Positions 1-8,640 of a DNA stretch of 64,000 bases are shown here, piece after piece; the stretch's first letter is position 1, and each line of letters begins with the position of its first letter. The position numbers and the translations under genes were made by a program. The stretch covers positions 4,092,001 to 4,156,000 of the forward strand of contig NZ_CP048814.1 in NCBI RefSeq assembly GCF_014217785.1. Direction: 5' to 3'. The notes under the pieces were generated by a model. That model searched no databases and was not told where the DNA came from. It was given only the letters and a program-made list of their open reading frames with translations. This stretch comes from Rhodococcus triatomae. Its GTDB lineage: Bacteria > Actinomycetota > Actinomycetes > Mycobacteriales > Mycobacteriaceae.

Positions 1-146
1 GAAGGGCAGGCGGGCGAGTTCGGTGATGGTGGTTCGTCCCGCCACGCTGCGCTGACGGCCTGCTGATTCGGAAAGATGCAGAGCCGCGGCTCGTGCTGCG
101 ATCTCTCTCGCGATCCTCTCTCCGAGTGCGTGATCCGGTATCGGGG

Positions 147-1568
147 TCAGGGCACCGGTGCCGGTGAGCTGACCCGATGACCGACGCTGCGGTGGCGATT
201 TTCCCGGAGTGCGGAACCGCAAGTGCCGACGGGGCCGACACCGATCGGTGGGGTGAATACCGGGTGCCTGGTCTTGCCGATCGTCACTTCCCAGTCCGTG
301 GTGTGGAGTAGTCGGTGGTGGGTGCCGCAGAGCAACACGAGGTTGTCGAGGTCGGTGGGTCCGCCGTCCGCCCAATGCCTGATGTGGTGGCCCTCGCACC
401 AGGCGGCGGTGGCTCCGCAGCCGGGGAAGGCGCAGCCACCGTCGCGGGCAGCGAGCGCTGTGCGTTGGGCCCTGGTGACGGTGCGGCGGGTGCGTCCCAC
501 ACTCAGTGGGGCGCCGTGCTCGTCGAGCACGATCGCGGTGACGTTCGCGTCGCAGCCGAGGAGGCGGGCGGTGTTGATGGTCAGTGGCCCCATCCACGGC
601 GACCACGCGATACCCCGCCGATCCGCGAGATCAGTCAGGTCGTCCGTGTCATCCGAGCCGTCCGTGTCATCCGCGTCGTCCGTGCTGTCGGTGCTGTCGG
701 TGCTGTCCGTGTTGTCCGGGTGGTGGGGGTCCTGCGGGGGCCGCGTGTTCGCCGTGGCACCCGCGCCGGCATGTCGGCGGGCATACTCTTCCCGCCGGTC
801 CTGACCCAGATCCCGCGCATGTACGTGTACCGACAGGTGCGGACGCTCACCGCCCTCGACGCCCAGATCGCCGAACGCGAGCAGCATCGACAACAACTGG
901 GTGAGTCCGTCCGCGCGGCGCTGCCGCGGCGCACGAGCATCCGGCGTTCCCTCAGATGCGGGCTGTGGGGCCGAGTATTTCGACAGGGCGGTCAGCAGCA
1001 TCTCCCCGGTCACTGCGTCCACGTCACCACGAATCGCGACCCGACCATTCAACGTCTTCGACACGTACAGCTCGTTACGGTCGGTGTCCTCACTGGCGGG
1101 CTGGTCGTCGGTTTCGAAGATCGCCTCCAACTTCGCAATCGCCATGCGGACTCCGTCGGTACGCGCCAACGGCCCGTCCGCCGCCGCCAGCAACGCCGCC
1201 ACACACCCCGGTAGTGCCTCCGCGGGCATGCCTTTCGGGGGCTTCGTGCAGAACCGGACGATCAGCAACGCGTGCTCGAACGCGATCCGACCTTCATCGA
1301 ACGCCTCCGCTACCGCGGGATGCTCGGCCAACCCGGCACCGAGTTCCACGATCCGCCCCGCCGCACCCGGCGACACCACCGTCACCGACGACAACCACCC
1401 CTTCGTCGACGCGAACCCGTGATCCTCCCGCGTACACCGACGTTCCACCTCGGCGACCACAGCCACCCGCTGCGCCTCCCACACCGCGATCTTCGCGCTC
1501 AACGCGACAGCGTCACACAACAACTCACGAGTGGTCCGTTCCCGGAAACGATCCCCCTGATACCCCAT
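147..1568 (-). CDS. DUF222 / HNH endonuclease domain protein
   Basis: A 473-residue member of the DUF222-HNH (13E12 repeat-like) family, which is multicopy in actinomycetes and of unsettled function; nuclease activity is inferred from the HNH fold only. The DUF222 part fills roughly residues 1-280. An acidic Asp/Thr/Ser low-complexity stretch follows at about 280-315. The HNH part lies near 378-424, with a zinc-type CxxxxC, the pair EGHH and a closing THHRLLH. I chose the ATG at 1568 over a GTG 6 nt upstream because a TAATGT -10 box (1575-1580) sits 6 nt before it, which fits a leaderless mRNA. It is not part of the conserved ribF-gpsI block and may be a mobile-type accessory gene. Confidence 0.85.
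   Translation of the reverse strand: MGYQGDRFRERTTRELLCDAVALSAKIAVWEAQRVAVVAEVERRCTREDHGFASTKGWLSSVTVVSPGAAGRIVELGAGLAEHPAVAEAFDEGRIAFEHALLIVRFCTKPPKGMPAEALPGCVAALLAAADGPLARTDGVRMAIAKLEAIFETDDQPASEDTDRNELYVSKTLNGRVAIRGDVDAVTGEMLLTALSKYSAPQPASEGTPDARAPRQRRADGLTQLLSMLLAFGDLGVEGGERPHLSVHVHARDLGQDRREEYARRHAGAGATANTRPPQDPHHPDNTDSTDSTDSTDDADDTDGSDDTDDLTDLADRRGIAWSPWMGPLTINTARLLGCDANVTAIVLDEHGAPLSVGRTRRTVTRAQRTALAARDGGCAFPGCGATAAWCEGHHIRHWADGGPTDLDNLVLLCGTHHRLLHTTDWEVTIGKTRHPVFTPPIGVGPVGTCGSALRENRHRSVGHRVSSPAPVP
640..720. repeat. Degenerate 9-bp tandem repeat inside DUF222/HNH gene
   Basis: Imperfect 9-bp units such as GTCGGTGCT encode Asp-Ser-Thr / Asp-Asp-Thr triplets in the linker between the DUF222 and HNH parts. 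The unit is a multiple of three, so copy-number change keeps the frame. Confidence 0.7.
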
Positions 1569-1574
1569 ACACAC

Positions 1575-1580
1575 ACATTA
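1575..1580 (-). promoter_or_regulatory. -10 box of the DUF222/HNH gene
   Basis: Reads TAATGT on the minus strand, 6 nt before ATG 1568. No ribosome-binding site precedes the start, so a leaderless transcript is inferred. Confidence 0.5.
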
Positions 1581-1655
1581 TCTCGCACAGCTGTTCGATT
1601 CAAGGCTTGTTCCGGATCCGTTCGCGGCGGTCGCCGCGACGACGACGGCGAGCCG

Positions 1656-2366
1656 TCACACCAGCCAGATGGCTTGTGCCGCCGGATTTCCCAGGTCGAT
1701 GGTTGTTTCGGCATCGCCGATGCGCACCGAGATCGTGCCCGCGAAGTCCCGTCGTTCCAGAATCTCGACCTGCACGTCGAGGGCGACGCCGACCGAATCG
1801 AAGTAGCGAAGCATCTCGGGGTCGGAGTCCGAGATCCGCGCGATCCGCCCGCTCTCGCCCCCGGCGAACTCGCTGAGCTGACGCGCGGGCGGAGTGGGGA
1901 CCGAACCGTCGACCGCGGGGATCGGGTCGCCGTGCGGGTCCCGTTCGGGGTGCCCGAGTTTGGCATCCATGCGCGCGATCATCAGGTCGGACACCGCGTG
2001 CTCGAGAACCTCGGCCTCGTCGTGCACCTCGTCCCAGCCGTAGCCGAGTTCGTTGACCAGGTACGTCTCGATCAGCCGGTGCCGCCGCACCATTCCGACG
2101 GCGGCGACTCGGCCTGCCTCGGTGAGCTCGATCGAGCCGTACCGCGCGTGGTCGACGAGGCCCTGGTCGGCGAGCTTACGGACGGCCTCGGACACGGTCG
2201 AGGCGGAGACCCCGATCTTCTCGGCGAGCAGCTTGGTCGAGACCCGTTCCTGGGACCACTCCTGGACGGTCCAGATGACCTTCAGGTAGTCCTGGGCCAC
2301 CGGCGTCAGGGTGTCTGCGCTCGCCGGCGTGGCGGCCGGTGAGCGGTCGGTACGGTGCGGACTCAC
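1656..2366 (-). CDS. mntR: DtxR-family metal-dependent repressor (MntR/SirR type)
   Basis: A 236-residue iron/manganese-dependent repressor of the DtxR/IdeR/MntR family. Residues 25-85 form the winged helix-turn-helix (start QDYLKVIW, wing near RYGSIELT). Residues 86-150 are the dimerisation and metal-binding part, with HRLIE, DEVHDEAEVLEH and the typical DPHGDPIP. A FeoA/SH3-like tail follows to the end. Its place divergent to ribF matches mycobacterial Rv2788 (sirR), which has been described as MntR; the manganese role here is inferred from that. The GTG start has a TAAGCT -10 box 7 nt upstream. A manganese riboswitch near 32.4 kb in this window is a plausible partner control. Confidence 0.88.
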   Translation of the reverse strand: MSPHRTDRSPAATPASADTLTPVAQDYLKVIWTVQEWSQERVSTKLLAEKIGVSASTVSEAVRKLADQGLVDHARYGSIELTEAGRVAAVGMVRRHRLIETYLVNELGYGWDEVHDEAEVLEHAVSDLMIARMDAKLGHPERDPHGDPIPAVDGSVPTPPARQLSEFAGGESGRIARISDSDPEMLRYFDSVGVALDVQVEILERRDFAGTISVRIGDAETTIDLGNPAAQAIWLV

Positions 2367-2372
2367 ACAGCG

Positions 2373-2378
2373 AGCTTA
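2373..2378 (-). promoter_or_regulatory. -10 box of mntR (leaderless)
   Basis: TAAGCT on the minus strand, 7 nt before the GTG at 2366. It lies in a 90-bp divergent gap shared with ribF. Confidence 0.55.
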
Positions 2379-2443
2379 GGCTACGCACGCTCACCCGAGC
2401 GGTTCACCCGCGATCCCGACGTGACCATCCGGCGCTCACGCCG

Positions 2444-2449
2444 TAGGCT
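2444..2449 (+). promoter_or_regulatory. -10 box of ribF (leaderless)
   Basis: TAGGCT, 7 nt before the GTG at 2457. There is no Shine-Dalgarno sequence between, so the mRNA probably starts at the start codon. Confidence 0.6.
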
Positions 2450-2456
2450 TCCACTC

Positions 2457-3425
2457 GTGCTGAGATGGCGTGGTCTCGACGAGGTTCCTGCCGACTGGGG
2501 TCGGTGCGTGCTCACGATCGGCGTGTTCGACGGTGTCCACCGTGGGCACGCGCAACTGATCAGTCGCGCGGTCGAGGCGGCGCACGAGCGCGGAATTCCC
2601 AGTGTGCTCATGACTTTCGATCCGCACCCGATGGAAGTGGTACGTCCGGGCAGTCACCCCGCCCAGTTGACGACCCTGGCCAGGCGGGCCGAGCTGGCCG
2701 AGGAACTGGGCATCGACGTGTTCTGCGTGATGCCGTTCACGGCCGAGTTCATGAAGCTCACCCCCGAGCGGTACGCGCACGAGATCCTCGTCGAGCGCCT
2801 GCACGTCGCGGAAGTCGTGGTGGGGGAGAACTTCACGTTCGGCAAGAAGGCGGCGGGAAACGTGGACCTGCTGCGCCGGATCGGCTCCCGGTTCGGTTTC
2901 GCGGTGGACGGGGTGACGCTGCTCGGTGAACACGCCGTGACGTTCTCCTCGACCTACATCCGCGCCTGCGTGGACGCCGGTGACATGGCGGCGGCCAACG
3001 AGGCGCTCGGCCGCCCGCATCGAGTGGAGGGCGTCGTCGTCCACGGCGACGGTCGCGGCAAGCAACTCGGCTTCCCGACGGCCAACGTGGCGCCGCCCAT
3101 GCACTCGGCCATTCCCGCGGACGGGGTCTACGCGGCCTGGTTCACCGTTCTCGGGCACGGGGAGAAACTCGGTTCGGTGATCCCGGGCGAGCGGTACATG
3201 GCCGCCGTGTCGGTGGGGACCAATCCCACGTTCTCCGGACGCGCCCGCACCGTCGAGGCGTTCGTCCTCGACGGCGAGGCGGACCTGTACGGCCAGCACG
3301 TGGCGGTGGACTTCGTCGCTCGGCTGCGAGGGATGACCAAGTTCGATTCCGTCGACGCCCTCGTGGAACAGATGGGCGAGGACGCGGTGGACGCCCGCCG
3401 CGCGCTGTCCGAGGCCGGTGGCTGA
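2457..3425 (+). CDS. ribF: Bifunctional riboflavin kinase / FMN adenylyltransferase
   Basis: A 322-residue RibF that phosphorylates riboflavin to FMN and adenylates FMN to FAD in the cytosol. The N-terminal nucleotidyltransferase domain shows GVFDGVHRGH (HxGH motif, about residues 18-27) and SSTYIR near residue 165. The C-terminal flavokinase domain shows GRGKQLGFPTAN (about residues 198-209). The GTG at 2457 was chosen over an upstream start because the extra 34 residues would overlap the promoter and lack family similarity. It precedes rpsO by about 130 nt, as in mycobacteria. Length is normal for the family. Confidence 0.95.
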   Translation: MLRWRGLDEVPADWGRCVLTIGVFDGVHRGHAQLISRAVEAAHERGIPSVLMTFDPHPMEVVRPGSHPAQLTTLARRAELAEELGIDVFCVMPFTAEFMKLTPERYAHEILVERLHVAEVVVGENFTFGKKAAGNVDLLRRIGSRFGFAVDGVTLLGEHAVTFSSTYIRACVDAGDMAAANEALGRPHRVEGVVVHGDGRGKQLGFPTANVAPPMHSAIPADGVYAAWFTVLGHGEKLGSVIPGERYMAAVSVGTNPTFSGRARTVEAFVLDGEADLYGQHVAVDFVARLRGMTKFDSVDALVEQMGEDAVDARRALSEAGG

Positions 3426-3462
3426 GCGCCCCCGCCGGGGAATCGGCTCGCCGCACGGCTGG

Positions 3463-3468
3463 TAGGAT
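3463..3468 (+). promoter_or_regulatory. -10 box for rpsO
   Basis: TAGGAT about 85 nt before the rpsO start. It gives rpsO its own leadered transcript. No clear -35 is visible. Confidence 0.4.
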
Positions 3469-3552
3469 GCTCGGTTGGCGTGTGCTGCGGTTCGCGGTGG
3501 CTGCGCCGAGTTTCGATCCTTGCACGCGAACGTCATCACCAGGAGTGAACAC

Positions 3553-3822
3553 GTGGCTCTGACCACCGAAGAGAAGAAGCAGGTCCTCACCGAGTACGGC
3601 CTGCACGAGACCGACACCGGTTCGCCGGAGGCGCAGGTGGCACTGCTCACCAAGCGCATCGTCGGACTCACCGAGCACCTCAAGGAGCACAAGCACGATC
3701 ACCACTCGCGTCGTGGTCTGCTGCTGCTGGTCGGCCGTCGTCGCCGGCTGCTCAAGTACGTCCAGAAGGTCGACATCGCGCGTTACCGCACGCTGATCGA
3801 GCGTCTCGGCCTGCGTCGCTGA
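3553..3822 (+). CDS. rpsO: 30S ribosomal protein S15
   Basis: An 89-residue S15, which binds 16S rRNA early in 30S assembly. The sequence is diagnostic: [28 protein letters not shown] and [12 protein letters not shown] at the C-terminus. The GTG start is preceded by AGGAGTGA at 3541-3548, a good ribosome-binding site. A strong hairpin follows the stop at 3839-3880. The order ribF-rpsO-gpsI is conserved in actinomycetes, and rpsO-pnp linkage is common in bacteria generally. Confidence 0.98.
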   Translation: MALTTEEKKQVLTEYGLHETDTGSPEAQVALLTKRIVGLTEHLKEHKHDHHSRRGLLLLVGRRRRLLKYVQKVDIARYRTLIERLGLRR

Positions 3823-3838
3823 GTGCTTCTGCGTTCTT

Positions 3839-3880
3839 CCGCAATGCCCGTCTCTCCGTCAGGGGAGGCGGGCATTGCGG
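3839..3880 (+). terminator. Hairpin terminator after rpsO
   Basis: The arms CCGCAATGCCCG and CGGGCATTGCGG pair perfectly over 12 bp, and a short inner CTCC/GGAG pairing lies in the loop. There is no clear T-run, as is usual in actinomycetes. It starts 17 nt after the rpsO stop. Confidence 0.75.
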
Positions 3881-3933
3881 CATCCGGGGGAGCCGACATG
3901 CGCGGATCGGACGGAACCGGGTCCCTCGGCTGG

Positions 3934-3939
3934 TAGTGT
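3934..3939 (+). promoter_or_regulatory. -10 box for the gpsI leader transcript
   Basis: TAGTGT just after the rpsO terminator. A start near here would give gpsI a 5' leader of about 290 nt. Confidence 0.4.
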
Positions 3940-4007
3940 TCGTGGGGGTTTGCGGGTGATCCTCAGCGGTGGTAGCCACTCTGCCGAGAGGGTGCATCGC
4001 CCCGCCC

Positions 4008-4154
4008 GCGCCGAAACGCCTCCGAAGGCGGTTTCCGGCGCATGTGCAGTTCTCGGGCCCCAACCAGCTGGTCGGTCCTCGGTAGTGGTTGCCGGAAGCC
4101 GAAACTCGCATCGCAGGGCAGTGCCCCGGTGCGGGAGTAGAGCCTCCCGGCAAC
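4008..4154 (+). ncRNA. Structured 5' leader of gpsI (candidate actino-pnp motif)
   Basis: The roughly 300-nt leader of gpsI holds several pairings. A bulged hairpin lies at 4008-4041 (arms GCGCCG-AAA-CGCC against GGCG-GTTT-CCGGCGC). A long-range 8-bp helix joins GTTGCCGG (4088-4095) to CCGGCAAC (4147-4154). A small inner stem GGGAG/CTCCC lies at 4133-4148. Position and structure fit the Rfam actino-pnp motif, a conserved leader upstream of actinobacterial PNPase genes that is thought to mediate autoregulation through nuclease cleavage. I have not aligned it to the covariance model. Confidence 0.5.
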
Positions 4155-4237
4155 TTCGATCGATGGCCGCCGCAGCGGAAGTGGTGTTTCCCCGCGTGGG
4201 CCGGGCCCGGAAGACGAGACGAAGAGAAAAGACGAAG

Positions 4238-6520
4238 ATGACAGAAAATGCAGTAGTCGAGATCGACGAGGGTGTCTACGAAGCCACCGCCGTCATCGAC
4301 AACGGGTCCTTCGGGACCCGGACCCTCCGGTTCGAGACCGGTCGGCTGGCCCAGCAGGCTGCCGGAGCGGTCGTCGCCTACCTGGACGACGAGACCATGC
4401 TCCTGTCGGCGACCAGCGCCAGCAAGCACCCCAAGGAGCACTTCGACTTCTTCCCCCTCACGGTGGACGTCGAGGAGCGTATGTACGCCGCGGGCCGGAT
4501 TCCCGGTTCGTTCTTCCGCCGCGAGGGCCGCCCCTCCACCGACGCGATCCTCACCTGTCGCCTGATCGACCGGCCCCTGCGCCCGTCGTTCGTCGACGGA
4601 CTCCGCAACGAGATCCAGGTCGTCGTCACGGTGATGAGCCTGGATCCGCAGGATCTCTACGACGTCGTCGCGATCAACGCCGCGTCGGCATCCACCCAGA
4701 TCGCCGGCCTGCCGTTCTCCGGCCCGGTCGGCGGTGTGCGCGTCGCGCTGATCACGTCCCCGGAGAACCCGGCGGGTCAGTGGGTTGCGTTCCCGACCGT
4801 CGAGCAGCTCGAGAACGCCGTGTTCGACATGGTCGTCGCGGGTCGAGTCGTCGCCGGTTCGGGTGCGGACGCCGATGTCGCGATCATGATGGTCGAGGCC
4901 GAGGCCACCGACAACGTGATTTCCCTCGTGGAGGGTGGCGCGCAGGCGCCGACCGAGGCGATCGTGGCCGAGGGCCTCGAGGCGGCCAAGCCGTTCATCG
5001 CGCGTCTGTGCGCGGCGCAGTCGGCTCTCGCGTCGAAGGCCGCCAAGCCGACCGGTGAGTACCCGGTGTTCCCCGCCTACGAGGCCGACGCCTACGAGGC
5101 GGTCGAGTCGGTGGCCGGTGGCAAGCTGGCCGAGGCGCTCACCATCGCGGGCAAGCAGGAGCGTGACGACCGCACGGACGAGATCAAGGGCGAGGTGCTC
5201 GTCTCCCTCGAGGAGAAGTTCGCCGGCCGCGAGAAGGAGATCGGCGCGGCGTTCCGCTCGCTGACCAAGAAGCTGGTGCGTCAGCGGATCCTCCGTGACC
5301 AGTTCCGCATCGACGGCCGCGGCATCACCGATATCCGGTCGCTGTCCGCCGAGGTCGCGGTCATCCCGCGTACCCACGGCAGCGCGCTGTTCGAGCGGGG
5401 CGAGACCCAGATCTTGGGCGTCACCACCCTGGACATGGTCAAGATGGCGCAGCAGATCGACTCGCTCGGGCCGGAGAAGTCCAAGCGGTACATGCACCAC
5501 TACAACTTCCCGCCGTACTCGACCGGTGAGACCGGCCGCGTCGGATCGCCCAAGCGGCGCGAGATCGGCCACGGTGCCCTCGCCGAGCGCGCGCTCGTCC
5601 CGGTGCTGCCCAGCGTCGAGGAGTTCCCGTACGCGATCCGTCAGGTGTCCGAGGCGCTCAGCTCCAACGGCTCGACGTCCATGGGTTCGGTCTGTGCCTC
5701 GACCCTGTCGCTGTACAACGCCGGTGTTCCCCTCAAGGCGCCGGTCGCGGGCATCGCGATGGGACTCGTCTCCGACGAGGTCGACGGAGAGACCCGCTAC
5801 GTGGCCCTCACCGACATCCTCGGTGCCGAGGACGCGTTCGGGGACATGGACTTCAAGGTCGCCGGGACCAAGGACTTCGTCACCGCGCTGCAGTTGGACA
5901 CCAAGCTCGACGGTATCCCCTCGCAGGTGCTCGCGGGAGCGTTGTCGCAGGCCAAGGATGCGCGCACCACGATTCTCGAGGTCATGGCCGAGGCCATCGA
6001 CGCACCCGACGAGATGAGCCCGTACGCACCGCGGATCACCACGATCAAGGTTCCCGTCGACAAGATCGGTGAGGTCATCGGCCCCAAGGGCAAGATGATC
6101 AACTCGATCACCGAGGAGACCGGCGCGAGCATCTCCATCGAGGACGACGGCACCGTGTTCGTCGGTGCCGCGGACGGCCTGTCCGCGCAGGCGGCGATCG
6201 ACAAGATCAACGCCATCGCGAACCCGCAGTTGCCGAAGGTGGGCGAGCGGTTCCTCGGCACGGTCGTCAAGACGACCGCGTTCGGTGCGTTCGTGTCGTT
6301 GCTGCCCGGTCGTGACGGATTGGTGCACATCAGCAAGCTCGGCGGCGGCAAGCGCATCGCCAAGGTCGAGGACGTGGTGAGCGTCGGATCCAAGATCCGC
6401 GTGGAGATCGCCGATATCGACAACCGCGGCAAGATCTCCCTCGTCCCGGTCGAGGAGAACGCGGATTCCACCGCGGAGGCTCCCGCTGCCGAGGCGGAGG
6501 CTGCGGAAGCTACCGAGTAG
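4238..6520 (+). CDS. pnp: Polyribonucleotide nucleotidyltransferase (GpsI/PNPase)
   Basis: A 760-residue PNPase that degrades RNA 3'-to-5' by phosphorolysis and can add 3' tails; in actinomycetes it is also called GpsI. Two RNase PH-like cores are present (roughly residues 15-240 and 335-560, with [13 protein letters not shown] and [12 protein letters not shown] in the second). A KH domain follows ([18 protein letters not shown]) and then an S1 domain ([20 protein letters not shown]) near the C-terminus. I took the ATG at 4238, behind a purine-rich GAAGAGAAAAGACGAAG stretch, rather than a 121-residue longer frame that runs through the leader RNA. A strong terminator follows at 6560. Confidence 0.97.
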   Translation: MTENAVVEIDEGVYEATAVIDNGSFGTRTLRFETGRLAQQAAGAVVAYLDDETMLLSATSASKHPKEHFDFFPLTVDVEERMYAAGRIPGSFFRREGRPSTDAILTCRLIDRPLRPSFVDGLRNEIQVVVTVMSLDPQDLYDVVAINAASASTQIAGLPFSGPVGGVRVALITSPENPAGQWVAFPTVEQLENAVFDMVVAGRVVAGSGADADVAIMMVEAEATDNVISLVEGGAQAPTEAIVAEGLEAAKPFIARLCAAQSALASKAAKPTGEYPVFPAYEADAYEAVESVAGGKLAEALTIAGKQERDDRTDEIKGEVLVSLEEKFAGREKEIGAAFRSLTKKLVRQRILRDQFRIDGRGITDIRSLSAEVAVIPRTHGSALFERGETQILGVTTLDMVKMAQQIDSLGPEKSKRYMHHYNFPPYSTGETGRVGSPKRREIGHGALAERALVPVLPSVEEFPYAIRQVSEALSSNGSTSMGSVCASTLSLYNAGVPLKAPVAGIAMGLVSDEVDGETRYVALTDILGAEDAFGDMDFKVAGTKDFVTALQLDTKLDGIPSQVLAGALSQAKDARTTILEVMAEAIDAPDEMSPYAPRITTIKVPVDKIGEVIGPKGKMINSITEETGASISIEDDGTVFVGAADGLSAQAAIDKINAIANPQLPKVGERFLGTVVKTTAFGAFVSLLPGRDGLVHISKLGGGKRIAKVEDVVSVGSKIRVEIADIDNRGKISLVPVEENADSTAEAPAAEAEAAEATE

Positions 6521-6559
6521 GAAACCTGCCCTGCCCCGCGTTCCGGGGCCGGTCGGCAT

Positions 6560-6602
6560 GCAGAGAGACCCCGCACACCCAGTGTGTGCGGGGTCTCTCT
6601 GC
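6560..6602 (+). terminator. Strong hairpin terminator after gpsI
   Basis: A perfect inverted repeat of about 19 bp: GCAGAGAGACCCCGCACAC pairs with its complement around a 5-nt loop, 40 nt after the gpsI stop. It isolates gpsI from the methyltransferase and nar genes. Confidence 0.9.
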
Positions 6603-6804
6603 GTCCGGGATGTGTCGTGTCTCATTTCCTCGACGTCTCCGCGCGGCATCGTGGGCGAACATCCGGTGAACTCGGGCGCGGGGGCTTGCATCCGGGCGCG
6701 CTCCCTGGTCGCCTGGTAGAGGACGCGCGCGGTCTCCGACGAGGCAGCCGCCGCGTCGATCCAGTCGGGGCGACGAATGACCACATGGGGTAGAGGAGTG
6801 GACG

Positions 6805-7314
6805 ATGTTGCTTCGTATGCCGGGCGTGGGGCGGCCCGAGACGACTGCGCGCCTCCTCGGGGAACTGCTCGAGTCCGAATCACTGGGGCCCGGGACCCGG
6901 GTGCTCGACCTCTGCGGGGGTACCGGTGTGCTCAGTGTGCGGGCATGCTCTGCCGGCGCGGGCTGGGTGACTGCCGTGGATCGATCGCATCGTGGCGCGA
7001 TGACCACGTGGCTCAACGCGAAACTCAACCGACAGACCGTGCGCGTGGTGTGCGGCGATCTGGCCGAACCCGTCCGAACCCTCGAATTCGATCTGATCCT
7101 GGCCGGGCCGACCGCGGATCCCGAGCGCCTCGAACGCCTGTGCAACCAGGTCCCGGCACTGCTCGCCGAGCGGGGCAAGTTCGTCCTCGTCCAGGCGGAG
7201 GACGCCGTCGACGCCACGTGCGCATTGCTCGACAGCGTCGGGTTGCTCGTCGCGGTGGGTGAGCGCCGCGACCACGGTGACGGTGCGGTCCGAGCGGTCA
7301 CCGCGATCCGCTGA
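6805..7314 (+). CDS. Small class I SAM-dependent methyltransferase
   Basis: A 169-residue Rossmann-fold methyltransferase of unknown substrate. Motif I is VLDLCGGTGVLS (about residues 33-44). Post-I is VTAVDRS near 55-61. Motif IV DLILAGP is near 95-101, and the carbonyl-rich KFVLVQAE strand near 131. It resembles the core of HemK/RsmC-type enzymes but lacks the NPPY motif, with AGPT in its place, so an N-glutamine or N6-adenine activity is doubtful. The ATG follows GAGGAG with good spacing. It lies between the gpsI terminator and narK and could travel with the nar genes, but nothing proves a link. Confidence 0.75.
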   Translation: MLLRMPGVGRPETTARLLGELLESESLGPGTRVLDLCGGTGVLSVRACSAGAGWVTAVDRSHRGAMTTWLNAKLNRQTVRVVCGDLAEPVRTLEFDLILAGPTADPERLERLCNQVPALLAERGKFVLVQAEDAVDATCALLDSVGLLVAVGERRDHGDGAVRAVTAIR

Positions 7315-7327
7315 CCGTACGGTCCGC

Positions 7328-7349
7328 CGAATCTCCGACGGGTGATTCG
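7328..7349. promoter_or_regulatory. Inverted repeat upstream of narK
   Basis: CGAATC-N10-GATTCG, 14 nt after the methyltransferase stop and 68 nt before the narK start. It could be an operator for the nar operon or a weak terminator. No FNR-type TTGAT-N4-ATCAA site is visible. Confidence 0.3.
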
Positions 7350-7416
7350 GGCCCAGGTCGGCTCGTTTTCGGCGAAATCTGCCCTGGCCGACAGTGTTCG
7401 GTGGTTCCCTGAACAG

Positions 7417-8631
7417 GTGAGCACTGCGCCCGCCGTGAACACGCGTAAGGGTCAGACCCTCAACCTACTCCTGGCAACCTGGGTGTCGGCCATCAACTTC
7501 TGGGCCTGGAACATGATCGGCCCGTTGTCCACGCCGTACTCGGAGCGTCTGTCGCTCGACGCGACCTCGGCCTCGGTGATGGTGGCGATGCCGATCCTCG
7601 TGGGCTCACTCGGACGCATCGTCGTCGGTGCCCTGACCGACCGCTACGGCGGGCGCACGATGTTCATCGCGATCTCGGTCGCGTCGATCCTGCCCGTTCT
7701 CGCGGTGGGTTTCGCCGGGTCGATCGACTCCTACGTGCTGCTGCTGGTCTTCGGCTTCTTCCTCGGCATCGCGGGAACCGTCTTCGCCGTGGGTATCCCG
7801 TTCGCGAACAACTGGTACGACGCCTCGCGCCGCGGTTTCGCGACCGGCGTGTTCGGGATGGGCATGGTCGGCACCGCGTTGTCGGCCTTCTTCACGCCGC
7901 GGTTCGTCGACTGGTTCGGACTGATGACGACCCACGTGGTCGTCGCGATCGCACTCGCCGTCACCGCACTCGTGTGCGTGGCAGTCATGCGGGAGGCGCC
8001 GGCGTTCACCCCCAACACCGATCCGGTGCTTCCCAAACTGGCGGCGGCAGCGAAACTGCGGGTCACGTGGGAGATGTCCTTCCTCTACGCCATCGTGTTC
8101 GGCGGGTTCGTCGCGTTCAGCAACTACCTGCCGACCTACATCAAGGCGATCTACGATTTCACCACCGTCGACGCCGGAAGCCGTACGGCGGCGTTCGCGC
8201 TCGCGGCGGTGATCGCCAGGCCTGTCGGCGGCGCGCTCTCGGATCGCATCCCACCGAAGTACGTGGTGCTGGTGTCGCTCGGTGGCACCGCCGCCATGGC
8301 CGTGGTCGCGACACTCGAACCACCGCCGGACTTCTGGTCGGCGGTCACCTTCACCGCGATGGCACTGTTCCTCGGAGTGGGCACCGGCGGTGTGTTCGCC
8401 TGGGTGGCCCGCCGTGCCCCTGGCAACAGCGTCGGATCGGTCACCGGAATCGTCGCTGCCGCGGGCGGAGTCGGGGGCTACTTCCCACCTCTGGTGATGG
8501 GAGCGACGTACGACACGGTCGGTGAGGACTACACGTTCGGATTGCTGCTGCTCGCCGCGACGGCGTTCGCGGCATTCCTGTACACGGTGTTCCGACTCGG
8601 CGCGCACGAGCCCGCACGGACGAAGACCTGA
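7417..8631 (+). CDS. narK: Nitrate/nitrite transporter NarK (MFS)
   Basis: A 404-residue major-facilitator protein with about 12 hydrophobic segments, expected to import nitrate or exchange it for nitrite across the cytoplasmic membrane. The MFS loop signature GALTDRYGGR lies between segments 2 and 3. GMGMVGTAL and AGGVGGYFPP match the glycine-rich nitrate signature regions of NarK proteins. The GTG at 7417 is preferred because the sequence upstream is not hydrophobic or NarK-like; a second GTG at 7435 is possible. The narG start is 9 nt after the stop, so it is the first gene of a narKGHJI operon that feeds the reductase. Confidence 0.9.
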   Translation: MSTAPAVNTRKGQTLNLLLATWVSAINFWAWNMIGPLSTPYSERLSLDATSASVMVAMPILVGSLGRIVVGALTDRYGGRTMFIAISVASILPVLAVGFAGSIDSYVLLLVFGFFLGIAGTVFAVGIPFANNWYDASRRGFATGVFGMGMVGTALSAFFTPRFVDWFGLMTTHVVVAIALAVTALVCVAVMREAPAFTPNTDPVLPKLAAAAKLRVTWEMSFLYAIVFGGFVAFSNYLPTYIKAIYDFTTVDAGSRTAAFALAAVIARPVGGALSDRIPPKYVVLVSLGGTAAMAVVATLEPPPDFWSAVTFTAMALFLGVGTGGVFAWVARRAPGNSVGSVTGIVAAAGGVGGYFPPLVMGATYDTVGEDYTFGLLLLAATAFAAFLYTVFRLGAHEPARTKT

Positions 8632-8640
8632 GGAGCGCAG

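Noticed and set aside
3752-6883. Long open frame (over 1000 codons) antisense to gpsI
   Set aside because: It is a shadow of GC-rich third positions. It is Arg/Asp/His/Gly-rich without domains, while the opposite strand encodes complete PNPase.
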